Assembly: GCF_018320785.1 (NCBI RefSeq)
Contig: NC_054875.1
Span: 28,401,157 to 28,465,156, forward strand
Direction of reading: 5' to 3'
Origin: Cheilinus undulatus
Taxonomy: Eukaryota > Chordata > Actinopteri > Labriformes > Labridae
DNA length: 64,000 nucleotides
Part shown: one piece after another, positions 23,640 to 36,300 of the stretch
Layout of the letters: each line of letters begins with the position of its first letter
Position numbering within the stretch: position 1 is the first letter of the stretch
Program-made: the position numbers and the translations under genes
Notes under the pieces: generated by a model
What the model was told of the DNA's origin: nothing
The model's database searches: none
The model's input: only the letters and a program-made list of their open reading frames with translations

Positions 23640-24255
23640 CAGGGAGGCCAGTCAGATTTCACGGACACCTGGTTGGCCCTGGATACTACTGGCTACACAC
23701 CTGGAACACAAAAAGGCCTATAATTGCAGACAAACTGCTCTACTGGACTCCCCCTAAAGTTGGTCTGTTCCAGCTTCAGGATGTCTGCACCATAGACTGT
23801 AGAAAGAATTGGACAAAACCTGTGTGACGTCAGCCGTCTGCTTACAATAGGCAGACTCAAACAGCTCTTGAAGCCAATCCGCGGTGGCTTCCATATTGAA
23901 ATTGCGGCCCCAACCGAACTTTGGATCAACCTAACGGCCCGTCCACTAAGAACGACTTCCTGTCAGCTAGCTAGCTAGCATTCTGGTTGACAGAAATGTA
24001 GCCTCTGCTGTCGAGCTATCTGTCAATCAAATGAGACGTGCCAATCAGACCGCAGTGAGGTTTTTCCTAAATATAATCGAAACGATTACAGTACAGCCCC
24101 CCCATTAGCATTAGCATGGTAGCACTTCCTTGTGCTGAAATTAAGAAGTACAACACAGTAGAGCAAAAGCTTCACGTTCAAAATTTGCTGCAGGCCAATT
24201 AAAAGTGGGCCACAGGCCTCATTTGGCCCCCAGGCCATAGTTTGGACATCCCTGA
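23640..24255. repeat. Unclassified interspersed repeat ending in a hAT-like terminus
   Basis: The block at 23770-23990 (TGTGTGACGTCAGCCGTCTG onward) resembles a dispersed fish repeat. The right side, ending GGCCATAGTTTGGACATCCCTG near 24254, looks like the terminus of hAT-type elements that start CAGGGATGTCCAAAC. No matching left terminus is visible, so this is probably a truncated or composite insertion. Confidence 0.45.
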
Positions 24256-24659
24256 GTTAACACAATTTTCTTGTCAGAAAGGACACTATTAGACTACAGG
24301 AGAGTGTAATCTGTGTGACATTCAAACCAGAGGTCACATATAGCTGTGGGCATTCTGTTGATTTGTTCATATGAGTCTACTGTGCAAAAGTACATTTATG
24401 CAATATTAAATGCTGGATGTTATAAACAGAAAAAAGCAGCCTAAGTCCAGTGTCAAAGAAAATAAACTGTTGTATCTCTCAATTTGGCTTGAATGGGGTT
24501 AACATTTTGTTGTAAGAAGGTAAGAAAAGGGTTGTTAATGGTCTGTTTTATTAGTGCAGTTTCACTCTAGGTGCATTGTACTGACTGATGCTCATGATTT
24601 CCAATCTGGACATCCTACACTGAGATGGACATAAATAATTCAGCGTTTAAAGATACTTT

Positions 24660-25830
24660 CTGCAGAAATTAAATGTTACTTTCTTTTTTCCACATTCATT
24701 CATCGTTAAGTCTGTGTTGGGGTTATACATACTTCTCGCTAACGTTGGACACACACGAGGTATTAAGACGGGGTTACGCTGCAGGACTGGACTGTCAGAT
24801 TGGCGGACAAGTGAAGGTCCTGACGGGATCTCGTGTAACTAGACATGGCTGCAGGCAGAGCTAGCGCACAGAAGTGGGCAGCAGTCAGCCGCACGATCAA
24901 ACATCATGGGACTCCCAGAACTGAATACGAGGCGGGTTACGTCGGGCCTTGCTGGCAGAGGGATCCCTCTACCTTCCAGGCCTTTTGCGTTTTCGGTCAG
25001 TCATTTTCTCCCCGTGTTTTCCTGATGCAGCTACCCGGGAGGAGGAGAGTGAGGCAGGGCAGAAAAAGTTACACAGCCTCCATGGGACCATCTCTGGTGG
25101 TATCCCGACTGTTTAATTGTGGTTCCTGAATGTTTCAACCAGGAAACTAAGAAAACGTGCCAAACATATCGTTCCTTTAAAATGCATATTATCTCCTGTA
25201 TAATCTGCAGTGGTTTCACTTTTCAATGAAGTTCAGGTTTTCACGGAGAATTCTGAGGAGTTCACAACAGTTTCATAAACGCAGCACATTGAAAAATCCT
25301 GAAATATCTTTGTTTTAACACGCCGAAAATAAGTCAACCTGCAATGTCAGGTGATAGGACAACCGTGGATATGGTCGCCTGTGATTTTTCCCACATTTTT
25401 GTCACAACAGGATCAAAACAAAGTAAAAACCGGCTGAACACAAACAAATACACCGCTGCCACTGACCTGCTAGTGTTTGTGCTGCAGGAGACTATTGTTC
25501 CACTTGTGTATGGTAATCCAAGCGGCACGCTGGGCTCAATCCACTGCGACAAGTTCCTCCAACTACTTTGCCCTCAAACACACCAGATTTCCTCTTTCCC
25601 CCTCAGGTAGGACTTAACCCTGCGTTACACTGTATGTCGCACTGTCCCATTCCCCGGGTAAGTACATTGTTTGCCCGTAATAACGCATTATCCCACCACA
25701 CTTTCGCTTATAAACAGCCCCGTCCCGTCCGGCGGTGATCAGCCATATCGCTGCTGCTGTGTGGATCCCAAGTGGAAGCAGTGGCGTGATCCCGGAAAAC
25801 ACCGCAAGGGGTGTGTGTGAGTGCATGTGT
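24660..25830. promoter_or_regulatory. CpG-rich segment, possible promoter / first exon
   Basis: CpG density and GC content are clearly above the surroundings. It has two overlapping plus-strand frames (24845-25129 and 25344-25610), neither with a domain I recognise. The second ends next to CAGGTAGGA, and a consensus plus-strand splice donor GGGTAAGTA lies near 25658. It could be the promoter of the minus-strand cdk16 gene, which needs an upstream non-coding exon, or of an unrecognised plus-strand transcript. The evidence is compositional only. Confidence 0.35.
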
Positions 25831-28330
25831 GCCTGTGTTGAATAGCTGTAAATGTGTTTATAAGTGTGCTAGTATCAGGCTTTCTAACCTCCTCCCCCTT
25901 CTACCTTTCTCTCTCTGCGAGAAGAGAAATGGTGGGGGTCGCATGAATCATTTCGGGGCAATGTCACCGGGGAAATTAGCCTTCATTACCCAAGACTTTC
26001 CTGTCTAAATATGCACCTCGGAGATATTCCTTGTGAATAATGCAACGACTGAAAATTATGGAAATCCAACTATCATCCACCACTGCTTAGCTGGCAGCAA
26101 CATGAGCGAAAATCTCTAAGGAAAACTATGAGGTTTATTTTTGATAAAAAGAACATGGCAAGAGAATATAAAGCATAATAAATCGGCTCAAGTGGATCAC
26201 ATTCAGTAGCAGTCTTTTAAACAGCCCAGATGTCAACTGAAAAGCCTAACTCCCTTTGATTGGCTATTTAAAAATGGCAGCACCTGGATCAGCTTCGCTA
26301 ATCATTTACGGTATTACTATCAATATTAGTGTTTTAAATAAAAGCGAATTTATAGTTTAGTTTTATTTTTCATCTACATTTCAAATAATTACGTCAGACA
26401 TCACAGATGACACAGCAAACATAGTTAATGAATGAAAGTCTAGTTCTTGGTCGTCATCGCCACCATGTGGCCATTGAAGAAACAGCAGCATGTTTTCATC
26501 CACAGAGCAAATAAGCTCACTTTTAAATCAGTCTCTTAGCATTAGTTTAGAAATACAGTACAAAACAGAAAGAAACATGCAACAATATAAATTTATGTGG
26601 AATATAAGATGCCTTAAGGACTCATTTAGGAATAATTCATTACATTTTATTCTAAGTGAAAGCGCTTGAAAAAATATGGCACCACTGATCTGCCTTATAT
26701 AATAATTTCAAAAACATGGACCATATTTCTTGACTAAGCCTTCTGTCATCTAATTATAGGTGCAGTAAAGTTAATTTTGTACAGTTACACAATGATGACG
26801 CATGGATGGTTTTGACAGCTGATTCTGCTATTCTTAGAGCATAACTTTTTATTTTTAGTTCAAACTTATTCAGTTAAAGAAAAATGAAGGGATTAAGCAG
26901 GGATTTAGGGACTTTAGCAAGCAAAACAACTGTATGACATTCTTTGTGGCTTACCAATGAGAGAATGCTAATTATGCCTGTCGGGTTATCTGAGTTTTAG
27001 ATAAAGGAGTAGCATATTTAAATGAATGTGTTTGTAACAAACTGAGAGTGGACAGAGGAGATGTAGGAGACAAGAGCAGGCTAATGAAACACCCATTAAG
27101 TTTCATTGCATGGACTGAAAGTCAAAATTTTTGGGCATCGACCATAACCAGTAAGTAATGGTAGGCTTACATTAATCTGTGTTGTTGTTAGTGACACAGT
27201 TGTCTCCTGTTACAACCAACCTTACTGATTTACAACGCTGATCTGCAGAAAAGAGCTGCAGACTTGGAATTTGATTAGCCCCAGCTTTGCAACCCAGGGC
27301 TGGCTCTAGCTATTTTGGCGCCCAAGGCGAAAATACAATTTGTAAAGATGAAAATGAGGGGGACTTTTTAGGGAAGAAATGTAGGATATCTGTATTCTTA
27401 TTTAATATTACTTCATCCTCTGTTAGTCCTTCCGTCCTTCTGATGAACAACAAAAGACTGATAACAAGAGAAAAAAATTATTCCTGTTAAAATATATCAG
27501 TGCAGTGTGCTGACAGGCAGACATTGATAGCTGACTGACAGGTACAGGTGAACAGGCCAGGTGTGCTGTCCAGTCAGCACTGTAGCTGTCTCACATAGAA
27601 TAATATAAAGATGCCAAACTCGTCTTTAAAAACAAAATAGACTTGGGGGTCTGTAAGATATATTCACGTAAAAGTAGCCTAGGTCTACAACAGCACAGGC
27701 AGTGGCACAAATAAAGGCTAAGATGTGGTATACAGTTTTGAGGCTGCTGGTCTTAGAGGTAAGAACAGAGTCTTTTCATTGAATCCTAGAATTACTCAGT
27801 TTCCCTAATTTCATGCCTTTTGCTTCTGTTGTGACCCTGGCAAACAGTTTTGGTTCCCCATTAGAAGATTTGTTTCACAACACGTAATGGTGAGTAGGGT
27901 GGCTAAATTGAATAGACTTTTTAAAGGCATTATAAAATTCTTTTTAATGACATTTATTTTCAGAATATGGCTGCTGCGGTTTTTGCCCTCCTTTAGTGTG
28001 TTTCTTTGGTGTTTTCCCTGAGTGAATTCCTTTAGTTTATTCCTTTAGTGTACCTTTAGTGTATTTCTTTTGTGTTCCTTTTAGTGTCTTACTTTTGCCC
28101 CTTTGTCAGGTGATTTTTGGCCCCTTTTTATTTTCCCTTTGCTCCATCTTGATTCTTTAGCATTAGCCTTTTGTTACTTTATGTTATTTGTTTCTCTTTT
28201 GCATCAAGTTTGCTTTAGCTATTAGTTTGGTTGCACTACATTATTTAAGTAACTTTATTTCCTTGTTTATTTAGTCATTTGAATTATTTTGCCTTAACCA
28301 GCTGGGTTTAATTTGTTTTAGGTTATTAAT
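25831..28330. other. Non-coding sequence
   Basis: No exon recognised. The 25920-26090 portion looks unique and may be conserved. From 27960 onward the DNA becomes T-rich with repeated TTTAGTGT-like phrases. Confidence 0.35.
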
Positions 28331-28358
28331 TCTTCTTCTTCTTCTTCTTCTTCTTTTT
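28331..28358. repeat. TTC microsatellite
   Basis: Eight to nine TTC/TCT units in a row, followed by interrupted T-rich sequence to about 28372. Confidence 0.9.
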
Positions 28359-28814
28359 CTTCTTTTTTTTCCCCAGATTTGGCATCATTTAGTTGGGAGA
28401 CTAGGCAACCAGGGTGAGGGCCCTCCACCTACTGCATGAGAGTGTAGAGCACTGGGTCACAAATAGGCTACATTGATTTACCAAAGATAGACAGGACAGG
28501 ATTTCTATGAAAATAAATTCTATACTGAAAAGCTTATTGCATTTTCTTAGATATGTGATTTTGTCCACTGAAAGGAGATCCTCCCACTGGAAGACAACAC
28601 TGAGGGCACATTATCACTCATTGTCCACTGGAAAGGCAGCATTGAGGGCATTTTTTCATGTATTGTCAATTTAAAAGGCAACCTGGAGACACTTTGTCTG
28701 AGTTTTTAACTGCTATGTCTCATGTCTGTAACCCTGTTCAATGTGCTGCTAGCTGCCTTGACTGGGACTCTTGTAAATGAGATTCTTGATCTCAATAAGG
28801 TTTTAGATATCAGG

Positions 28815-29575
28815 GTTCCTACACACTTTTAAAAATCAAATTAAAGCCTTTTTTGACCTGAACTGAGAAAATTAATACCATTATTTGCATGGTAAACTGT
28901 CAAAATGAGAGGGAAGAAATTTCTCAGTACACCAGACCAGAACTGATTTGTTTTTTTTTTTTTTGTTTTGTTTTGTTTTTTTTTTTTGGTTATTTTATGA
29001 ACTGTTTACGAAATGTCAAAATGAATAAATTTCTTGGGTCATAAACACATAAATGTTATGATTTCTGGCATATTTAATGCCCCAATTCTACCAATATGCA
29101 GTGTATTGATATTTATCATAGCATATTTTATTTATTTAAACTCAATCATGTTGTGAAACAGTCAACCAGCTTCAAGTTTCCTTAAATATTCTGCAGTCCA
29201 CCCATTGTGACAGGTCTTCCCTGACAAAAGGTACTGTAGTTAGCTGTAGTTCTAGTTAATAGTTAGCTGTTGAGAATCAGCTCAGCACACCTGCTCAGCA
29301 CCATAAATGTGTAGCCTAATCAAAATCATAGAGGTGTCTGGGGTCCTCCTCCAGGAAATCTACAACATTCAATACTTAATTCCCTGAATTATGGAAAATA
29401 TTTATACGTCAATCTGAAGGAGAAAATGATTAAAACCATACAAGGTTGGCTAGAGAACAAAGACTGAATAAGGACATGTAGCACTCAAAGTGCCTTCCAA
29501 AATTTAAGATCTCCCACTGGTTAAAAAAGAAAAAAAAATCAGACTTGTCAAGACTTTTTAAGGATCTGCAGGGAC
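28815..29575. repeat. Degenerate DNA-transposon-like repeat with internal poly-T
   Basis: The left boundary reads CAGGGTTCCTACACACTTTT. The right boundary, read inward, is AGGTCCCTGCAGATCCTTAAA, giving weak inverted similarity typical of old hAT-like fish repeats. A long T tract interrupted by G lies at 28949-28988. No clean target duplication could be matched, so the limits are approximate. Confidence 0.45.
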
Positions 29576-29849
29576 CTTATATATTTAAATGAAAAATAAT
29601 TTTCACTTCATTTTGTCCTTGGATATTAAAAGTAACTTCTCAGTACTTTGAGTTAACTTTGAATTAATTACTTTTAATTTCAACTTGAGTAGATTTAGTT
29701 GTTATGAATTGGCACCATACAAAGACTGATTGATGATTGATTTCAACCCAGTAATTTTACTTCTATTTAAGTTAATTCTAACCAAAGTAACTGTACTTTT
29801 ACTCAAGTACAATAGTCTTATACTCTCCTAGGCTACTTTTGCTAAGTTT

Positions 29850-30323
29850 GAGGACACATCTTCTTCGCGGCCTCATTTAAACAGCTTTATACTACCACCG
29901 CTAGAGGTCGCTAATGGTTTACTGTGGCACCAGAACCGTTGACTCCTCTGCTGTCGTTTGCTTCTCTATTGGTTGTTAGGCAGGTTGTCAGGGGCAGCGC
30001 ACCATCCAGTTAGCTAACATAGGATTAAGGGAATTTGGTCAACGATGACATATTTATTTCTCAGAGAAGACGACTGTCGACATACCTGCTCTTTCGCTCG
30101 GGTCTACCCAATTTATATGGGTACAAGCGGCAGACACGGTAGTGGCACTTTTTATCGAAACGGACAGAGGTTTACTGTTGGGGTTGCCCCGTAGCTAGCC
30201 AAAGGTTAGCTAGGTTAGCTAACATCCAGCTAACGGTGTCAGGCGGATGCTGAACAATAAACATTAGCAGTAACGCTACCTCGGAAAAATTTATAGTTCA
30301 AATAGTTACAGTTCGGTGTGAAA
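29850..30323 (+). promoter_or_regulatory. p4htm promoter and 5' UTR region
   Basis: GC and CpG content rise just ahead of the p4htm start codon, with CGCTAGAGGTCGC, GGGGCAGCGCACC and CTTTCGCTCGGGT segments. No TATA box is evident, in keeping with a CpG-type promoter. The transcription start cannot be fixed from sequence. Confidence 0.5.
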
Positions 30324-33300
30324 ATGGAAGCTGAACAGGAAAGTAAAATGACCGAGGAAGATTATGAAGATGGAGACAACCCCTTATCTTCAGGTTACCA
30401 CCCTCCTTTTCGCTCCCCTCGAATGCAAATCCAGAGGGGAAACGTCTGCTCTCGGGCTTATTTCGTTGTGGTGATGGTCTTCTTTCACGTGTACATCCTG
30501 AATGTTATCGGCTTGCTGTTGTATGTGCACTACAACAACGGGCCCGGGGATTTTGTCAGTGGAGACGGGGACAGTTCTGCACCCGTCCGTCAGAGTGGGA
30601 CCCCTCTACCCAGTCCGGCCCCTTCTCCAAAAGAGCTGCACATGGAAGACCACAGTCAGAGTTTCAGTCTACCTCGCGTTGAGGGAATACGGGTAAGAAT
30701 AGTGGTATAAGTCAAGCTCAAAATGTAAATGTTGGAATTAAACATCTATAAAGGTAGAGTCAGTGCAGAGCCCACACAACTGAGTGCATTCCTCATGTTT
30801 CTTTTTCATCTACAGGTGGGTCATGTACAGCAGGTGTCCCTTGTGCCAAACAGAGTGCACGAGATGAAGACAATCAGCCTAAAACCTCTACTCTTTGGTA
30901 AGTATACTGCTGTCTCTGAGTGTGTGCTGCTTTTCTGAAGTAATTAACATTTCACCCAGATTTGGAACAAAACATTTATTTTTTCATAAAATCATACAAA
31001 TATAAACCAGCAATATGTACTTAAAATACACAGATATTTACATTTGCTATCAAACAGCTTTTATTTGTGTAATCCTCTACCTGCAAGATGTAGTGATGGC
31101 ATTAAAGAGGATTATTTTTAACAGCTGACTGCTTTTATCACTTCTATAATCACAGAAGTTTAGACATGATATGAGAAGATTGAGTGTATCTTTTATTGAG
31201 AGGTATTCAGACAAATTCTAAATACTATGTCTATCTTCTTCTATGCAAAGCTGTTCTTCTTACGTTCTCAGTTCTTTTGAGTCATCAAGCCCATCATAAA
31301 ACCCTAGTTCCTGCATCTGTAATGCTTCCATTTGCGTGCAGCTGCCATCAGGTTCTTGTCTCGTCTTTGCCATGCATAAGCTTTATTCACAACCAGGCGC
31401 TCTCCCTGCACCATGCCTGTCACCAGGAAAGTCCCACCTCGTGGGTTGTGCCGTGTCATGTTTCTTACGCAGGTGGCATCCCTCTCTAACCAAAGCTCGA
31501 TGCGGGAGCGGATCTGCCCGCCTAACAGGGGGCCATGCTTCAAAACGTCCAGTTTGGCAGCCAGCGAGAACTGAGATAGACTTAATGGACTGTACTTGAG
31601 CCGCGTGAGACGCAGTTTCACAACTGGGAAAGAAAGCAGAGTAACACAACCTATGAATGCTTTATTTAGAGCAGGACCAGGCAGAAAGGAGTGGATGTAG
31701 AATATTAATACTCACCAAAGTCACTCCTACAAAAGATGTCCAGTGTGTCTTTTGAAGAGGAGGCTTCTTCCAGCTCACAGTCCCGACAGCTTGCTTGAGG
31801 CACTGAAAAATTCAAACCGTTTATTACACTGTTTAATAAAGTTAACTGGAGGCTATATGTATGTGTGTTGGAAGATTTCTACCTCTGCGGCCCCCTGTGT
31901 AAGCAGTGCTGTTAGTGATCGAGGAGATACACATAAGATGGTCGGCAGGGTACTGATCACAGCGCAGAATTTCTGGCCAGGGGTATCCGTAACAGCTCAT
32001 AATAGGTGCACAGCTGTCTCGAACAGATTCACACAAACTCCTACAGGGCGATATGAACCTGATAAAGAAGAGATGGTAGTCGTAAGTTGCTAAAAGAATT
32101 CAAATCAATTAGTTTAGTGCTACAAAACAAGACTGGATGAGATTTGGCTGCTTGTTTGTTTACCTGGTAATAGAGATGCTAATTTGACAGGAAAGAGATT
32201 AGTCATTTGATCAGAAGGTTTCTGTATGAAATGAGGGCCTTACCTCAGGGACATGCACCAATTTGCATTCAAAAGGTGTTAACTCTCTATGTCCCTGTTT
32301 CTTTGTTACTTAATCATTAATCACATTTTTTTCTTGTATTTTTCTGTTAATCATCAGGTTTCAAACTCAGGCCCTTAGACATATACCTTTATTTGTAAAG
32401 ATGAACAATAAAGAAAAGGGTTTGATGTTTTTTTATTTTTCCTTACCTGTCAAGGCAAATGGGTGCAAAAAGAGAGCAGAGAAAGATCCGGGCATCAGGG
32501 TGACACTCTCTCGCAAGTAGTGGCAACCAGCTGGCACTCTGCTGAACAGCCTCAGCAGGAGACTCGTGGCCCAACAAGTTGGGCATCCTCATGGTGTCAT
32601 AACCGATGTTTTGGCACAACGCCATTCCAGGGGGGATAGGGACACAGCGAGACAAACTGCGAGGCTCCCATAAACCACCTTCTCCTATAGAAGGCACAGA
32701 CCTGAAGCCAGTAGTAGCTCCATGCTCTCCCCACGCCTCATCATCCTCCCCAGCTGCAGCTCCAGGCTGAGAAACATGAGTATCTCCAAATCTAGTTTCA
32801 GTGTAGTCGTCAATACTCGTCCGGTCCCCACCCTTGTCTTTTACTCCAGATCTCAACCTCCCTCGTCCCCCCAGCCCTGCTCTTCCTCTGCCAGGACCAA
32901 GTGCCAATGTGGTGCTAAGACAAACGAGCAAAAGGAGGAAGAGAAGGGAGGCTGAATGGGAGGACTTTCTGTGGATAAAATGAGGGCAAAACACTACAGT
33001 CATCCTGGGAAAAAAAACAGGAAAGAGGACTAATCCTGGAGTGCGTCTCTTGAATGAATGTAGACCCCTGGTTGAGAGGATGGCAGAATAGGTGTATTTA
33101 TAGTGGGCGGTGATAGAATTTGCATAGGAAGGGCTAAGGGGAGGTGTAGAGTTCAGAGGAGAAAGGGGTTGGAGCTCATGTTAAAGTGTTGTTACAGATG
33201 CAAATCGATTTACCCTCATGAGCAGATTTAAGTGAGTTTCACAGAGCTCAAAATTGATAAGGCTGATGATAGGTTATTTGGATACTTTTGGCTTTCTGCC

Positions 33301-36300
33301 ATTTCCATCCCCACAGCTCGAACTGAGAAACAGGTGGACCCTCATGCGTAACTCCTCCTTCCATTTTATCCCAAATTTCCAATACCCTACTCAAAACAAA
33401 ACCTTCCTGCCTGAACTTCTTTGCTGTCTACACTCAATGCTCTTATTAAAGAGCTTTAATACCACAATGACGATAACAGAAAAGCTTTCATAGTGTGAGA
33501 TTTGAGTGAATTATTTTAAACAGTTTCTTTTTAGGAATGCCCAGAAACCGTTTTTCATTCTTTTCATATAGGGGGTATAATCACAAATGTATTATTACTT
33601 TTTAATTGGCGAGTTATTTTATTGTTTATTATAACAACCAAAATGTTTGATGTCATTATTTTTGGCCTGAGGACATTATGATTGTGATGATAATATTGTA
33701 CTACTTTCAGATGTTTGACAAACCACATGATAGATTAGGAAATAAAGAAAGTAATCAGGACATGCATCACTAAAGAAATTCCTCAGCAGTCGAAACTCAA
33801 ATGGGCTCTGCTTGTGGTTTTGTGTGTGTATGAACTTGTGCTTAGGTCACAAACAAAATTGCTGTCGTCCTGCTGGCCTGATTGCTGTTCTGACAAGCAG
33901 GTCACTTCCTTTCCGGGGGAGAGACCGTGTTGGGAGGGAGAAGAGGAAGGCTCAGAGTCCCCCTTTATTCATATCAGTTATCCAGATTAATGAGGCTTGA
34001 CTAGACAATAGGAATTAACCGAGAGGGTACAGTGTCAAAGACACGGGTGACAAACAAGGTCTCTACTGTACGGGCAGCCAACCTGCTGGAAGCCTTTTAT
34101 TAAGAGGGGAAATGACTGACAGACATGGAGGAATTACTGAAGAGAACAGGAGGGCACCACAAAAAAGTTGTGCTTCAAAATTAGGTCAAATTAGGTTTAA
34201 TAAAAATGGTATCCAACATGTAGTAAACACGAGTAAAAGTAGTTGGTAATGAGTAGAAATATTTACTCTGCTTTCGAATAATTAAAACTAGTACTCCCAG
34301 AAGCCAGCACTGTCTCTACTCTCCCCTTGGAGAAATCAGGTGTTGTTATTCATTAAAGCTGCCCCTGGGATGGGCTATACCACAAACAGCTCCCATGGGA
34401 GAGATGGAAAGATAACTTAAACACTCATTACTCACATAGTTTATGTACACTGTGAAGAACTCCAGCATTTAATCACACAAGACCGACATTTATAATTAAC
34501 TATCAATTAACTATCACTATTAGTATCAAACTAAGTTATGCTGCTTCTTCCTCAGTTAATAGTGATGGGATACAAGGATATTTTGGCAGTTGCTGCCATT
34601 GTCTAAGTCATTAAAAGCACCTGCATTATATTTTTATTCTGAGTACATATTAACTAAGATGTGATTTATAAATGGCTGTTTTACTTATACACTTTTACAC
34701 ATTCCAGTCATACTCAGACTCAAGCATTTCTAATATCTACTTTTTTGCCTATACCAATTTTCTTATTTGAAATACTATAATTGACTACAAAAACAAATGA
34801 TTCTTGTTTTTGTTCTTTAATGGATATTAAATTCAAACTAATATTAAAATGGCCATTTTCAGTTCTTTTGGGGGAAATTCGACTATTGTATGAAAAGACC
34901 TGCCTCACTGCAACAAGCATTTAAATCATTAACACTGACGCTAATAAACAAGTACAGTAAGAGTGAAACATAGCTTGTGATGCTGATAAATTCCACTAGC
35001 CAATGTGGCTATTTGAGGTCACTCTGTTTCCTGCCACACCTGAATTTTACCCACATTTGTCTGGTTGGCGGTAGTAAGTATCTGGCCCTACATACTTACA
35101 TTAGCTTACACTGATCAAACTATCTGAAATTTGCACCCTAACACTTCCAAGTCCTTGTTTGGCAATCTAATCTGTTTAAACTAACAGATTAAGTCAACAC
35201 TGTCAACATAGATCCTCTTATCTACTTAAAAGTCAACTATTACCTCATTCACCATCTTAGGGGTGCATCACAGTTGTACATGTCAACAATGAAACTTTAA
35301 GTTTATATGCTCTTTGTCAATATATGGTATCACTGTTCCTGACCATTCTGTGGTTAGTGTGTGTGAATCATGAAGCTCTGCTCTTAATCTGAGAACAAAC
35401 TAAGACTGCAGTGCACTTTGCATGGTTTTAATCAGTGTTGCATTATTGCTTGGCCACTCTTTTCGATGGATTATACATTCATCATCCTCACGCTAATCTT
35501 TTGCTTGGATGATGATAAAGTGGACTTTTCCCTTCCTTAATTGGCCACAAAGTTGTTACTTCACTGTGGTTTCCAAAATCAGCTAGATGAATAGGATGAC
35601 TCATTAAAAGGAATTATTTAAAGGAATTAGCAGTATGTAAACATCTCCAAGGCAGCAGCACGTCCTAACATCCAGCTTGGTTGTCTTTTTCCGGTTTCTA
35701 TCAGAGATCCCTGGCTTCCTGTCAGAGGAGGAATGCCGTGTGGTAGTGCAGCTGGCGCAGCTCAAGGGTCTAATGGAGAGCCAGACAACAGCATCCAACC
35801 AGGGACAAGAGGAGTCAAACCAGCCACTCCTTTCTCTCAGCACAGAGGAGGTCTTCAGTCTGTTGGACCTGAACCAGGATGGGCTGCTGCAGAAACAGGA
35901 GGTGACTTAAGAGAAATACCTAGAATCTGTATTCCTCAGCACCAAAGGCAGAAAATCAGTTTTGTGAAAAATCCACTCTAAGAAATAAAAAAATATTAGA
36001 TAAACTGTGAGAACATTGTGCATTTGAAAGTATCAACACAAAATATTCTGGTCTCTCTGACAGATTGTGAGTCACTCACGCTCTCGAGATGGAACTTGGT
36101 TGAACCCAGGCACCTTACGGCAGATACTCGCTGGTCTTGAAGCCTGCTCTACAGGTTAGTCCTCCAGCCCTTTGTGTAGTTTTATCTCAAGAGTGTGTCT
36201 GCACATTAGTGACTGTTTCTACTTTTCCTGTACAGGATACAGTTTGACAAATTGAAAGTTAAACATTGACTCTCACGTGGAGAAACTTTTACTCTCATTT

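Noticed and set aside
24845..25129. 94-codon plus-strand frame in the CpG-rich block
   Set aside because: It starts plausibly (MAAGRAS...) but shows no recognised domain and no splice partner. Kept only as part of the CpG-rich block.
31336..31599. Plus-strand frame of 87 codons
   Set aside because: It is the antisense shadow of sfrp exon 4, which encodes a clear netrin-like domain on the minus strand.
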